A program made the position numbers and the translations under genes. The notes under the pieces were generated by a model, which worked only from the letters and a program-made list of their open reading frames with translations, had not been told where the DNA came from and did no database searches. A stretch of DNA of 64,000 nt from Limnohabitans sp. Jir72 (GTDB taxonomy: Bacteria > Pseudomonadota > Gammaproteobacteria > Burkholderiales > Burkholderiaceae_C). Shown piece after piece: positions 29,098-38,005 of this stretch. The stretch lies in NCBI RefSeq assembly GCF_003063575.1, contig NZ_NESC01000012.1:27861-91860 (forward strand), written 5' to 3'. Position 1 is the first letter of the stretch, and each line of letters starts with the position of its first letter.

Positions 29098-29877
29098 TCA
29101 ACGCTCGGCTCTGTAGCCCAGCGTTGCAGATATTTCTCCCGCAGCGGCTTGCAATTTGGGTAACCAACTTTCATCAAGCCGATCGGCCGGTGCGGAGATA
29201 GACAGACCCGCCATCAGTTTCCCTTGGTCATCGTAAATCCCTGCGGCAATGCAACGAACACCCAATTCCAGTTCTTCATTGTCGCGAGCAATGCCGTATT
29301 GTTTGACACGGCTAAGTTCTCTTTCGAGCACGGGCAATTGAGTGATGCTGTTGCGTGTTTGGCCTGACAAACCGGTTCTGCTGGCATAAGAGCGCACTCT
29401 AAGTGGATCATCCGCAGCAAGAAAGAGTTTGCCGACTGACGTCAAATGCAAGGGTGCTCGTCCTCCAATGGCGCGCACTACCTGCATGCCAGAGCGTTCG
29501 CTGTAAGCACGCTCGATGTAAACGATTTCATCACCTTGACGCATGCTGAGATTCACCGGTTGCTGAATCAGTTTGTGCAGTTCGCGCATCGGAGTCAGCG
29601 CAGCATCGCGCACATTCAGTCGACCTTTGACCAGATTGCCCAATTCCAGCAGTCGCATGCCCAGTCGGTAGTTGCCTGCCTCTGGACGGTCCACAAAACG
29701 TCCTGTGGCTAAGTCATTCAAGATGCGGTGTGCCGTGGATGGGTGCAATCCTGTCTTCTCGCTGATCTCTTTGAGTGAGATGGCCTCTTCGCGCGAGGCG
29801 AGCACATCGATCAAGGAGAACATGCGTTCAATCACCTGAATTGTTGGTGTGGGAGCAAGGACGTGTTCTTTTTTCAT
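29098..29877 (-). CDS. IclR family transcriptional regulator
   Basis: A 259-residue regulator. The N-terminal winged helix has SLKEISEKTGLHPSTAHRIL, then NYRLGMRLLELG. The C-terminal effector domain shows VYIERAYSERSGMQVV, LHLTSVGKLFLAA, YGIARDNEELELGVRCIAAG and LSISAPADRL. ATG 29877 was chosen; no good ribosome-binding sequence is seen upstream. The target is unknown: the gene is flanked by convergent pbpG and the bpt/aat pair, and no catabolic operon is adjacent. Confidence 0.92.
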   Translation of the reverse strand: MKKEHVLAPTPTIQVIERMFSLIDVLASREEAISLKEISEKTGLHPSTAHRILNDLATGRFVDRPEAGNYRLGMRLLELGNLVKGRLNVRDAALTPMRELHKLIQQPVNLSMRQGDEIVYIERAYSERSGMQVVRAIGGRAPLHLTSVGKLFLAADDPLRVRSYASRTGLSGQTRNSITQLPVLERELSRVKQYGIARDNEELELGVRCIAAGIYDDQGKLMAGLSISAPADRLDESWLPKLQAAAGEISATLGYRAER

Positions 29878-29928
29878 GCGATTTAGCAAATCTGGGCTGA
29901 TTTTATACTGTGAAAAATATTGACCAAT

Positions 29929-30666
29929 TCATACCCAAGCTTGCCATTGCCCATGCGTGCGAATTTCACAGGGCGCGAACTGAGACTTGTAGTTCATCTT
30001 GGCGCTGTTGTCGATCCAATAACCCAAATACACATAAGGCAATTGGAGTTGAGCGGCTTGTGTCAGTTGCCAAAGAACGCCGTAAGTTCCATAGCTGGCC
30101 TTTTCGTTGGGTTCGTAAAATGTGTAAACGGCCGACAAACCTTCGTTCAGAACATCAATGATGCTGACCATTTTGAGTGCGCCCAATTGGTCATTGTCAG
30201 TGGGTGTTCGAAATTCCACGATGCGCGAATTGACTCTGCTTTGCAGCAGAAATTGGCTGTATTGATCGATGCTGTCTTGATCCATGCCGCCGCCGACATG
30301 GCGTGCATTTTGGTAGCGCAAATACAGCGTGTAATGTTCGAGATCAAACTGCAAATCCAGCACGCGAATTGTCAGATTCTGATGTAACCGCTGAGCACGC
30401 TTTTGGCTGCGGTTTGGCTTGAATTGAGCCACGTTCACTCGCAAAGGTAAGCAAGCCTGACAACCATCGCAAAAAGGTCTGTAAGTGAACATGCCGCTTC
30501 GGCGAAAACCTTGTTCTACCAATTCCGAATACACCTCGTTTTGGATCATGTGGCTGGGTGTAGCGACTTGTGAACGTGCCATGCGCGCAGGTAAATAGCT
30601 GCATTCGTAGGGCGCAGTTGCATAAAACTGCAGGGTTTGCATTGGGAGGTCGTTCAGGTGCGTCAC
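29929..30666 (-). CDS. bpt: Aspartate/glutamate leucyltransferase (Bpt)
   Basis: A 245-residue bacterial arginyltransferase homologue that adds leucine to N-terminal Asp or Glu, creating an N-degron for ClpS/ClpAP. The N-terminal block reads [20 protein letters not shown], followed by [20 protein letters not shown]. The C-terminal block is [20 protein letters not shown]. The GTG start overlaps the aat stop (GTGA), so the two N-end-rule transferases are translationally coupled; ATG 30642 is an alternative. Confidence 0.93.
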   Translation of the reverse strand: MTHLNDLPMQTLQFYATAPYECSYLPARMARSQVATPSHMIQNEVYSELVEQGFRRSGMFTYRPFCDGCQACLPLRVNVAQFKPNRSQKRAQRLHQNLTIRVLDLQFDLEHYTLYLRYQNARHVGGGMDQDSIDQYSQFLLQSRVNSRIVEFRTPTDNDQLGALKMVSIIDVLNEGLSAVYTFYEPNEKASYGTYGVLWQLTQAAQLQLPYVYLGYWIDNSAKMNYKSQFAPCEIRTHGQWQAWV

Positions 30667-31430
30667 GCTGGGGTGTCCAAAGCCATTAACGCATCCCAGT
30701 ATAAGGATTGCAGCGCCCAGTCAATATCGCTGAACTGCAGGTCGCGTGTGATGCCTTGGAGGAAATCGGTTCGATTCATTTCGCTTGCGCCAAGGAAGGC
30801 AAGATGTCGGGTGTTTTGTTGGCAGTCAATGGCTTTGATGCCATGCTTTAGGCAAACGCTTACCAAGCATGCCAAGGCCATTTTGGAGCCGTCTGTGATC
30901 GTGGTGAACATCGATTCGCCGAATACAGCATGGCCCAAGGCAACAAAATACAAACCCGCAACCATTTGACCATCTAGCCAGACCTCGGCGCTGTGCGCGT
31001 GTCCTTGTTTGTGCAGGTCTTCATAGACCGTCATCATCTCTGGCGCGATCCAAGTGCCATTTTGTCCGGAGCGGGGTATATGGGCGCAGCGCTGTATCAC
31101 CTGAAAAAAGTCGCGGTCGAAGCAAATAGAAAACCGTGGACTCAGCATCCAGTGTTTGAGTCGTTGCCGCAATGAGCGGTGGAAACGGAAGCGATGAACA
31201 TTTAAAACCATGCGGGGGTCGGGGCTCCACCACAACACAGGTTGACCGGGACTGAACCATGGGAAGATGCCGCAGCTGTAGGCTTCCAGTAAACGTTGCA
31301 CGCTCAGATCTTTTCCGGCGGCAAGCAAGCCAGGGGCAGATGATGTGCTGGCCCATGCCTGCGTCACGGGGGGCAAAGGCTCGTCTTGCCCTATCCAGGG
31401 CAGGGTAGAAGTCATGTCATTGCTAGGCAT
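30663..31430 (-). CDS. aat: Leucyl/phenylalanyl-tRNA-protein transferase
   Basis: A protein of about 255 residues transferring Leu or Phe from tRNA to N-terminal Arg or Lys. The hallmark block [20 protein letters not shown] is present, followed by [29 protein letters not shown] and [19 protein letters not shown]. The start is uncertain: ATG 31430 or ATG 31415, neither with a clear ribosome-binding sequence. With bpt downstream, it supplies the complete pair of substrate-tagging enzymes of the bacterial N-end rule; ClpS itself is not in the window. Confidence 0.93.
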   Translation of the reverse strand: MPSNDMTSTLPWIGQDEPLPPVTQAWASTSSAPGLLAAGKDLSVQRLLEAYSCGIFPWFSPGQPVLWWSPDPRMVLNVHRFRFHRSLRQRLKHWMLSPRFSICFDRDFFQVIQRCAHIPRSGQNGTWIAPEMMTVYEDLHKQGHAHSAEVWLDGQMVAGLYFVALGHAVFGESMFTTITDGSKMALACLVSVCLKHGIKAIDCQQNTRHLAFLGASEMNRTDFLQGITRDLQFSDIDWALQSLYWDALMALDTPA

Positions 31431-31582
31431 GGGGCAGATTACACAACAAATGCATGAGCAGATGGCCTGGTGCAAACAGGCTGACCAGTGTTTTTGGGTT
31501 TATGCTCAGAATGCGAATCTGGGCTGGTGGCCCATAAGGTTTGCCACAGGGCATACACCGCTTGCATGGGAGTGCAATTATT

Positions 31583-32374
31583 TTGAAGCCTGATTTCCCT
31601 TCGTCTTGGCTAAGGCCGCAATGGCCCGCGCCCACCCATGTCCGGGCTGTTGTGACCGATCGGCACGGTGGTGTTTCTGAACAACCCTATGACAGTATGA
31701 ACTTGGGTGATCATGTAGGTGATTTTCCTGCAAATGTTTTGAGTAACAGGGCTCGTTTGCAGGCAGCAGTGGGGTGTCGTCCTGTATTTTTGCATCAAGT
31801 TCATGGAGTGGAATGTCTGGTGATCGATGAATCTACACCTGACAACGAGCAAGCAGACGCATCCATGAGCGGTGTTGCAGGCGTTGCGTGCACCATTATG
31901 GTGGCGGACTGCCTGCCAGTCTTGCTGTGTGATGCTGGCGGCCGGTGGGTGGCTGCTGCTCACGCTGGCTGGCGTGGATTGGCGGGCCGTTCCGGCTTGG
32001 GTGTATTGGAAAAATTGCTCGCCTCTTGTTTGCCACTTCACAACTCAGGCTCAGACATCTTGGTTTGGCTTGGGCCTTGCATTGGCCCCTTGGCATTTGA
32101 GGTTGGCCCAGAAGTGCGTGCGGCATTTTGTGATGGAGACAGCCAAGCGCAGTCCTTGTTTCAGCCTGTTGGGCAGGGAAAATTTTTGGCTGATTTGGCG
32201 GGTCTGGCTAGGCTGCGTTTGCAGCGGCTGGGGATTGAGCGAATTTTCGGCAACGACAGTCAACCCGCATGGTGCACGGCGACCCAGACTTCACGGTTCT
32301 TTTCCCATCGGCGCGACAGTCGAGTCCTCGGACACTCCGGTCGCATGGCCGCTTGCATTTGGTTGGAGCAGTGA
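31583..32374 (+). CDS. pgeF: PgeF/YfiH multicopper-fold polyphenol oxidase (laccase domain)
   Basis: A protein of about 263 residues in the YfiH/DUF152 family, studied as peptidoglycan-editing factor and as a purine nucleoside phosphorylase-like enzyme. Conserved blocks are VVTDRHGGVSEQPYDSMNLG, VFLHQVHGVECLV, the metal-binding VADCLPVLLCD and AAAHAGWRGLAGR, and LGPCIGPLAFEVG. TTG 31583 is preceded by GGGAG at 10 nt; another TTG at 31541 would add 14 residues. The last 84 nt overlap the convergent gene at 32291. Confidence 0.9.
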   Translation: MKPDFPSSWLRPQWPAPTHVRAVVTDRHGGVSEQPYDSMNLGDHVGDFPANVLSNRARLQAAVGCRPVFLHQVHGVECLVIDESTPDNEQADASMSGVAGVACTIMVADCLPVLLCDAGGRWVAAAHAGWRGLAGRSGLGVLEKLLASCLPLHNSGSDILVWLGPCIGPLAFEVGPEVRAAFCDGDSQAQSLFQPVGQGKFLADLAGLARLRLQRLGIERIFGNDSQPAWCTATQTSRFFSHRRDSRVLGHSGRMAACIWLEQ

Positions 32375-32620
32375 TTCGGAGGGGTTGATTGGCTTGAGTT
32401 CACGTTGTTCTTGGCGACGAATTTCTTTGCGGCGCAAGGGCGTACCTGCCAAGTAAATCACCAAGGACATAGGCAGTACGCCATACAACAGGAAAGTGAT
32501 GATGGCGCCGAAAACGGTGCCCTGAGAACTGAAAGCCTCAGCAAGGGCCATCAATAAAGTGACATAAAGCCAGGCAATGACGATCAAATACATTTTTTTG
32601 TCTTGTAATTTAGGTGACAT
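32291..32620 (-). CDS. Small membrane protein, conserved hypothetical
   Basis: A 109-residue protein with two hydrophobic helices (YLIVIAWLYVTLLMALAEAF and AIITFLLYGVLPMSLVIYLA). A basic cytoplasmic segment follows (GTPLRRKEIRRQEQRELK), and then a polar tail. The tail is encoded by bases that also code for the C-terminus of pgeF on the other strand. The function is not recognised. It is divergent from phaC, with a 32-bp inverted repeat between the two starts. Confidence 0.7.
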   Translation of the reverse strand: MSPKLQDKKMYLIVIAWLYVTLLMALAEAFSSQGTVFGAIITFLLYGVLPMSLVIYLAGTPLRRKEIRRQEQRELKPINPSESLLQPNASGHATGVSEDSTVAPMGKEP

Positions 32621-32623
32621 GAA

Positions 32624-32655
32624 TTTGACTCATACTGTAGCCAGTAAGAGTCAAA
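32624..32655. promoter_or_regulatory. 32-bp inverted repeat between phaC and its divergent neighbour
   Basis: TTTGACTCATACTG (32624-32637) and CAGTAAGAGTCAAA (32642-32655) form arms that match at 13 of 14 positions around TAGC. Each arm contains TTGACT, a -35-like hexamer, on opposite strands. It could be an operator or a hairpin in the phaC leader. Confidence 0.55.
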
Positions 32656-32680
32656 AAAAGATCATCTTAGGAGGCAACAG

Positions 32681-34399
32681 ATGAATGCATCTTCCCCGGA
32701 ATTTTGGACCCCAATGTCCGAAAGCTTTCAGCAAAACCTGACCAAAAGCTGGGGCCAGGCCATGCAGCATTTTCAGGCCATGGATTTGGGTGGTTTGAAA
32801 CCGGCGGCCGATGCGGCCCTGCCGGAGCTCAAATTCTCGCCTGAAAAGCTCCAGGCCCTGCAGGGGCAGTATTTTACGGACGCGACAGAGCTTTGGAACC
32901 AAAGCTTGCACAACAGCCTGCAAGTCAAGGATCGCCGTTTCTCGGGCGATGCTTGGATGTCCAACCCCGTTGCCGCTTTCAATGCCGCCACCTACCTGCT
33001 CAATGCCCGCACCCTGATGGGGCTGGCCGATGCGGTGGATGCAGACCCCAAGATCCGCACCCGCATCCGTTTTGCCATCGAACAATGGGTGGCTGCTGCA
33101 GCACCCAGTAACTTTTTGGCCTTCAACGCCGAAGCGCAAAAGAAAGCCGTCGAGACCAAAGGTGAGAGCATTGCCAAGGGCGTGCACAACCTGATGCACG
33201 ACATGCAGCAAGGTCATGTGTCCATGACGGATGAAAGCCTGTTTGAAGTCGGCAAGAACGTGGCCACCACCGAAGGTGCCGTGGTATTCGAAAACGAATT
33301 TTTTCAGCTTATCGAGTACAAGTCACTGACTTCCAGGGTTTACGAAAAGCCGTTTCTGCTGATTCCACCCTGCATCAACAAGTTCTATATCCTCGACTTG
33401 CAGCCTGAAAATTCCCTGATCCGTTATGCGGTGAGCCAGGGGCACCGCACTTTCGTGGTCAGCTGGCGAAACCCCGATGAGTCGATGCAGAACAAGACCT
33501 GGGACGATTACATCGAGCAAGCCGCCATCCAAGCCATCCACACGGTACAAGACATTACCGGGGCACCCAAGATCAACGCCTTGGGTTTTTGCGTGGGCGG
33601 CACAATCCTCTCGACGGCCTTGGCCGTATTGGCCGCACGTGGCGAGAAACCCGTGGCCAGCGCCACTTTCCTCACGACGCTGATCAACTTCACCGACACC
33701 GGTATTTTGGACGTGTTCATTGACGAAAACTTCGTCAAGTTCCGCGAAATGCAAATGGGAAAGGGTGGCTTGCTCAAAGGCCAAGACTTGGCGTCCACCT
33801 TCAGCTTTTTGCGTCCCAACGACCTGGTCTGGAACTACGTGGTGGGTAACTACCTTAAAGGCGAAACACCGCCGCCCTTTGACCTGCTCTACTGGAACAG
33901 CGATTCGACCAACTTGCCTGGCCCCTTCTATTCCTGGTACCTGCGCAACACCTATCTGGAAAACAACTTGGTCAAACCCGGCAAGGCTAGGGTCTGCGGC
34001 GAAGCCATTGACCTGAGCCAGCTGGACTTGCCTGTGTACGTTTATGGTTCACGCGAAGACCACATCGTGCCCATCGGTGGTGCATACGCGAGCACCCAGG
34101 TGCTGCCGGGCAAGAAGCGTTTTGTCATGGGTGCCTCGGGCCACATCGCCGGCGTGATCAACCCGCCAGCGGCCAAAAAACGCAGCCACTGGTTGCGCGA
34201 GGACGGCAAGTTCCCGGCAGACGTGAACGACTGGATTGCCGGTGCCAAGGAAGTGTCCGGCAGTTGGTGGACCGACTGGTCTGACTGGCTCAAGAGCCAT
34301 GCTGGCAAGCAAATTGCATCGCCCAAAAATTACGGCAAGGGCACGAAGTTCAAAGCCATTGAGGCGGCCCCCGGCCGTTATGTGAAGGCCAAGGCCTGA
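32681..34399 (+). CDS. phaC: Class I polyhydroxyalkanoate synthase
   Basis: A 572-residue PHA synthase polymerising (R)-3-hydroxybutyryl-CoA into PHB at the granule surface. The lipase-like box GFCVGGT carries the nucleophile Cys304; Asp460 (GSREDHIVP) and His488 (ASGHIAGVINPP) complete the triad. Their spacing matches the Ralstonia enzyme. The N-terminal region includes FWTPMSESFQQNL and the later RVYEKPFLLIPPCINKFY. AGGAGG lies 6 nt before the ATG. It is the first gene of phaC-phaA-phaB. Confidence 0.97.
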   Translation: MNASSPEFWTPMSESFQQNLTKSWGQAMQHFQAMDLGGLKPAADAALPELKFSPEKLQALQGQYFTDATELWNQSLHNSLQVKDRRFSGDAWMSNPVAAFNAATYLLNARTLMGLADAVDADPKIRTRIRFAIEQWVAAAAPSNFLAFNAEAQKKAVETKGESIAKGVHNLMHDMQQGHVSMTDESLFEVGKNVATTEGAVVFENEFFQLIEYKSLTSRVYEKPFLLIPPCINKFYILDLQPENSLIRYAVSQGHRTFVVSWRNPDESMQNKTWDDYIEQAAIQAIHTVQDITGAPKINALGFCVGGTILSTALAVLAARGEKPVASATFLTTLINFTDTGILDVFIDENFVKFREMQMGKGGLLKGQDLASTFSFLRPNDLVWNYVVGNYLKGETPPPFDLLYWNSDSTNLPGPFYSWYLRNTYLENNLVKPGKARVCGEAIDLSQLDLPVYVYGSREDHIVPIGGAYASTQVLPGKKRFVMGASGHIAGVINPPAAKKRSHWLREDGKFPADVNDWIAGAKEVSGSWWTDWSDWLKSHAGKQIASPKNYGKGTKFKAIEAAPGRYVKAKA

Positions 34400-34421
34400 T
34401 TGATTTTTATTGGAGACAAAA

Positions 34422-35603
34422 ATGGAAGACATCGTCATCGTTTCAGCCGCCCGCACCGCTGTGGGCAAGTTTGGTGGCTCGCTCGCCAAAACCCCTGCCA
34501 CCGAGCTGGGCAGCATCGTCATCAAAAGTTTGCTTGAGCGCACCGGTTTGCCCGTGGACGCCATCGGCGAAGTCATCATGGGCCAAGTTTTGGCTGCAGG
34601 CGTGGGTCAAAACCCCGCCCGCCAAGCCATGATGAAAGCCGGTGTGGCCAAAGAAACACCTGCGCTGACCATCAACGCCGTGTGTGGCTCGGGCCTGAAG
34701 GCTGTGATGCTGGCGGCGCAGGCCGTGGCTTGGGGCGACAGTGAAATCGTGATCGCCGGTGGCCAGGAAAACATGAGCGCAAGCCCGCATGTATTGAACG
34801 GCAGCCGTGACGGCCAGCGCATGGGCGACTGGAAGATGACCGACACCATGATCGTGGACGGCCTGTGGGACGTGTACAACCAGTACCACATGGGCATCAC
34901 CGCCGAGAACGTGGCCAAGGCCCACGGCATCACGCGTGAAATGCAAGACGCCTTGGCTGCAGGCAGCCAGAGCAAGGCCGCAGCCGCACAAGAAGCGGGC
35001 AAGTTCAAAGACGAAATCGTCGATGTGCTGATTCCGCAGCGCAAGGGCGATGCCCTGGTGTTCAACACTGACGAGTTCATCAACAAGAAAACCAGCGCCG
35101 AAGTGTTGGCGGGCCTTCGTCCTGCTTTTGACAAGGCCGGCAGCGTGACTGCTGGCAACGCCTCGGGCATCAACGACGGCGCCGCTGCCGTGTTGGTCAT
35201 GAGCGCGAAGAAAGCCGCAGCCTTGGGCTTGAAGCCCCTGGCGCGTATTGCCGCCTTTGGCACCAGTGGTCTGGATCCTGCACACATGGGCATGGGCCCC
35301 GTGCCTGCCTCGCAAAAGGCGCTGGCCCGTGCGGGCTGGAAAGCCCAAGACGTGGACCTGTTCGAGTTGAACGAAGCCTTCGCCGCGCAAGCTTGCGCCG
35401 TCAACCAGGCCCTCGACATCGATCCGGCCAAGGTCAACGTCAACGGTGGTGCGATTGCCATTGGTCACCCCATCGGCGCGTCCGGTTGCCGCATTCTGGT
35501 GACTTTGTTGCACGAAATGCAGCGCACCCAAGCCCAAAAAGGCTTGGCCGCTTTGTGCATCGGTGGCGGCATGGGCGTGTCATTGGCCATCGAGCGCGTT
35601 TAA
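34422..35603 (+). CDS. phaA: Acetyl-CoA C-acetyltransferase (beta-ketothiolase)
   Basis: A 393-residue thiolase condensing two acetyl-CoA to acetoacetyl-CoA, the first step of PHB synthesis. The acylated Cys is in TINAVCGSGLKAV, the His in NGGAIAIGHPIGASGCR and the second Cys in ALCIGGGMGVSLAIE. ATG 34422 is preceded by TGGAG; an upstream in-frame start at 34410 is less likely. It lies 22 nt after phaC. In this pathway it competes with the TCA cycle for acetyl-CoA. Confidence 0.96.
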   Translation: MEDIVIVSAARTAVGKFGGSLAKTPATELGSIVIKSLLERTGLPVDAIGEVIMGQVLAAGVGQNPARQAMMKAGVAKETPALTINAVCGSGLKAVMLAAQAVAWGDSEIVIAGGQENMSASPHVLNGSRDGQRMGDWKMTDTMIVDGLWDVYNQYHMGITAENVAKAHGITREMQDALAAGSQSKAAAAQEAGKFKDEIVDVLIPQRKGDALVFNTDEFINKKTSAEVLAGLRPAFDKAGSVTAGNASGINDGAAAVLVMSAKKAAALGLKPLARIAAFGTSGLDPAHMGMGPVPASQKALARAGWKAQDVDLFELNEAFAAQACAVNQALDIDPAKVNVNGGAIAIGHPIGASGCRILVTLLHEMQRTQAQKGLAALCIGGGMGVSLAIERV

Positions 35604-35723
35604 AAAACCTGCGCCGCTCATGCTGCGTTGTTTGGCGCACTGTCCAACCATATAAGGGCAGCCAAGCACCGCAGTTGGAGCGCGCTTCATTGATCCCACA
35701 TCACTCATAACCAGGAGACAAAC

Positions 35724-36461
35724 ATGAGTCAAAAAGTAGCTTACGTCACAGGTGGCATGGGCGGCATCGGTACCGCCATCTGCCAACGCCTTCATCAGGA
35801 AGGCTTTAAAGTCATCGCAGGTTGCGGCCCAACCCGTGACTTCAACAAATGGCTCGACGAGCAAAAAGCCCAAGGCTATACCTTCTATGCATCTGTGGGC
35901 AACGTTGGCGATTGGGACTCCACGGTAGAGGCTTTTGCAAAGACCAAGGCTGAGCATGGTCCCATTGACGTATTGGTCAATAACGCCGGTATCACCAAGG
36001 ACCGCATGTTCTTGAAGATGTCGCGCGAGGACTGGAGTGCTGTCATGAGCACGAACTTGGACTCGATGTTCAACGTGACCAAGCAAGTTGTGCCCGACAT
36101 GGTCGAACGTGGCTGGGGCCGCATCATCAACATCTCGTCGGTGAATGGCGAAAAAGGCCAAGCTGGTCAAACCAACTACTCGGCCGCCAAAGCCGGTATG
36201 CATGGTTTCTCGATGGCCTTGGCGCAAGAGATGGCCACCAAAGGCGTGACCGTGAACACCGTGTCACCGGGCTACATCGGCACCGACATGGTCAATGCCA
36301 TCCGTCCCGACGTGCTGGAAAAGATCGTGGCCACTGTGCCCGTCAAGCGTTTGGGCAAGCCCAGCGAGATCGCTTCTATCATCGCCTGGTTGGCCAGCGA
36401 AGAGGGCGGTTACGCCACGGGCGCTGACTTCTCGGTCAACGGCGGTCTGCACATGGGTTGA
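35724..36461 (+). CDS. phaB: Acetoacetyl-CoA reductase
   Basis: A 245-residue short-chain dehydrogenase reducing acetoacetyl-CoA to (R)-3-hydroxybutyryl-CoA with NADPH. The cofactor motif VTGGMGGIGTAICQRL and NNAG are present. The catalytic Ser is in NISSVNGEKGQAGQTNY, and Tyr/Lys are in NYSAAKAGMHGF. AGGAG lies before the ATG. It follows phaA after 120 nt, enough for a separate promoter, and ends at a strong terminator. Confidence 0.96.
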   Translation: MSQKVAYVTGGMGGIGTAICQRLHQEGFKVIAGCGPTRDFNKWLDEQKAQGYTFYASVGNVGDWDSTVEAFAKTKAEHGPIDVLVNNAGITKDRMFLKMSREDWSAVMSTNLDSMFNVTKQVVPDMVERGWGRIINISSVNGEKGQAGQTNYSAAKAGMHGFSMALAQEMATKGVTVNTVSPGYIGTDMVNAIRPDVLEKIVATVPVKRLGKPSEIASIIAWLASEEGGYATGADFSVNGGLHMG

Positions 36462-36479
36462 TGCGTTGGCATCACCCAC

Positions 36480-36507
36480 AAAAAAACCCGCCTCGGCGGG
36501 TTTTTTT
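36480..36507. terminator. Rho-independent terminator after phaB
   Basis: AAAAAACCCGCC (36481-36492) pairs with GGCGGGTTTTTT (36495-36506) around a tiny loop. A/T-runs on both sides allow use in both directions, and the convergent SPFH gene ends at 36545. Confidence 0.92.
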
Positions 36508-36544
36508 GCGCCTGCTCTGTCGCAGGCAAGGCCTCACAACGGGG

Positions 36545-37465
36545 TCAGTGTCCCACTGACTTGGCGGTGCCCACCATCTGCATCGCAGAGGCAATGAGGC
36601 CCGAGACTTCGGTCATGTTGCCGGGCACGATCAAGGTGGTTTTGGCGTCTTGCGCCACCTTGCCATAGGCCTGCACGGCTTGTTCGGCCACTTTGAGTTG
36701 CACGGCTTGCTCGCCGCCGGGTTGGCGAATGGCCGCAGCAATGCGCTCAATCGCTTGCGCGGTGGCGTTGGCCATTTCGGTGATGGCGGCAGCATCGCCT
36801 TGGGCCTTGTTGATGGCGGCTTGTTTTTCGCCCTCCGAGCGGGCAATGAAGGCCTCACGTTCCCCGGTAGCGATGTTGATTTGCTCTTGGCGACGACCCT
36901 CGGATGCCGCGATCAGGGCGCGTTTTTCCCGCTCGGCGGTGATCTGTGACTGCATGGCATGCAGGATCTCGCTGGGCGGTGTCAGGTCCTTGATTTCGTA
37001 GCGCAGCACCTTCACGCCCCAGTTAAGGGCCGCTTCGTCGATGGCGGCGACCACCTGCGCATTGATGATGTCGCGCTCCTCAAAGGTCTTGTCCAGTTCC
37101 AGTTTGCCGATCACGCTGCGCAAGCTGGTTTGCGCCAGCTGTGTCACCGCCACGATGTAGTTGGACGAGCCATAACTGGCCAGCTTGGGGTCGGTCACCT
37201 GAAAGTACAAAATGCCGTCCACCTGCAACTGGGTGTTGTCGCGTGTGATGCAAATCTGGCTGGGCACATCGAGAGGGATTTCCTTCAGGCTGTGCTTTTG
37301 GATCACGTTGTCGATGAAGGGCACCACGAAGTTCAGTCCCGGGGTGAGGCTGGCGTGGTACTTTCCGAGTCGTTCCACCACCCAGGCGTGCTGTTGGGGC
37401 ACGACCTTGACGGTTTTGACGATGAACAAGACGGCAATGACCAGAAAAAGAATGGCGATTTCCAT
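36545..37465 (-). CDS. SPFH/band 7 (stomatin-like) membrane protein
   Basis: A 306-residue protein with an N-terminal membrane anchor (MEIAILFLVIAVLFIVKTVK) and an SPFH domain (VVPQQHAWVVERLGKY, SLTPGLNFVVPFID). A long Ala/Glu/Lys-rich coiled coil follows (EGRRQEQINIATGEREAFIA) and a short hydrophobic end. It resembles QmcA/slipin. Such proteins form large ring assemblies in membrane microdomains. It follows the NfeD gene by 28 nt, the normal slipin-NfeD pairing. Confidence 0.93.
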   Translation of the reverse strand: MEIAILFLVIAVLFIVKTVKVVPQQHAWVVERLGKYHASLTPGLNFVVPFIDNVIQKHSLKEIPLDVPSQICITRDNTQLQVDGILYFQVTDPKLASYGSSNYIVAVTQLAQTSLRSVIGKLELDKTFEERDIINAQVVAAIDEAALNWGVKVLRYEIKDLTPPSEILHAMQSQITAEREKRALIAASEGRRQEQINIATGEREAFIARSEGEKQAAINKAQGDAAAITEMANATAQAIERIAAAIRQPGGEQAVQLKVAEQAVQAYGKVAQDAKTTLIVPGNMTEVSGLIASAMQMVGTAKSVGH

Positions 37466-37493
37466 GCGAAGACTCCCTTTTTAAAAACAGTGT

Positions 37494-37907
37494 TCAGATT
37501 TTTTCGAGCACCAGACGGCTGCCCTGAATGGCTTGAATGCGGTGTGTGCCCGGTGATGGGGTCTGCGCCGATGCACAAACAGCTGCCCAGTTGGCACCCC
37601 TGTGTTTGACTTGAGCTGTACCGTGGCCATCCCAGGCGCTAACTTCGACGGTTTCTCCGATGTCCAAGTGCAGCTCGGTTGGCACTTGTGACTCCCGGCG
37701 CAGGCTTTTTTGACGCCACAGCACGACCGCCAAGCCGCCCATCAGCGCTGCTGTGACCAATTGAAGGGGCAGGCTCAGCCCCAAGTGCGCAGCCAGCGCA
37801 GCCGCAGTCGACCCAATGGCCAGCATCAGCAAATAGAAGGTGCCGCTCATCAGTTCGGCCGTCACCAGGCCGCCGGTCACCAGCCACCAGAGGGTGCTGT
37901 CGCTCAT
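37494..37907 (-). CDS. NfeD family protein
   Basis: A 137-residue partner of the SPFH protein. Two or three hydrophobic segments (LVTGGLVTAELMSGTFYLLM and LQLVTAALMGGLAVVLW) precede a C-terminal OB-fold beta domain (LDIGETVEVSAWDGHGTAQV, RGANWAAVC). This is the short NfeD type without the ClpP-like protease domain. ATG 37907 is preceded by GGGAG at 6 nt; the in-frame extension upstream has no such features. Confidence 0.9.
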   Translation of the reverse strand: MSDSTLWWLVTGGLVTAELMSGTFYLLMLAIGSTAAALAAHLGLSLPLQLVTAALMGGLAVVLWRQKSLRRESQVPTELHLDIGETVEVSAWDGHGTAQVKHRGANWAAVCASAQTPSPGTHRIQAIQGSRLVLEKI

Positions 37908-38005
37908 GTGTTCTCCCTGTATTTGAATTTGACCATGTGACATGCTACCTTTTTGCCAGGGATTTGACGGACATGAGCGTGCGCCGACAGTGATAATCAG
38001 GACCC

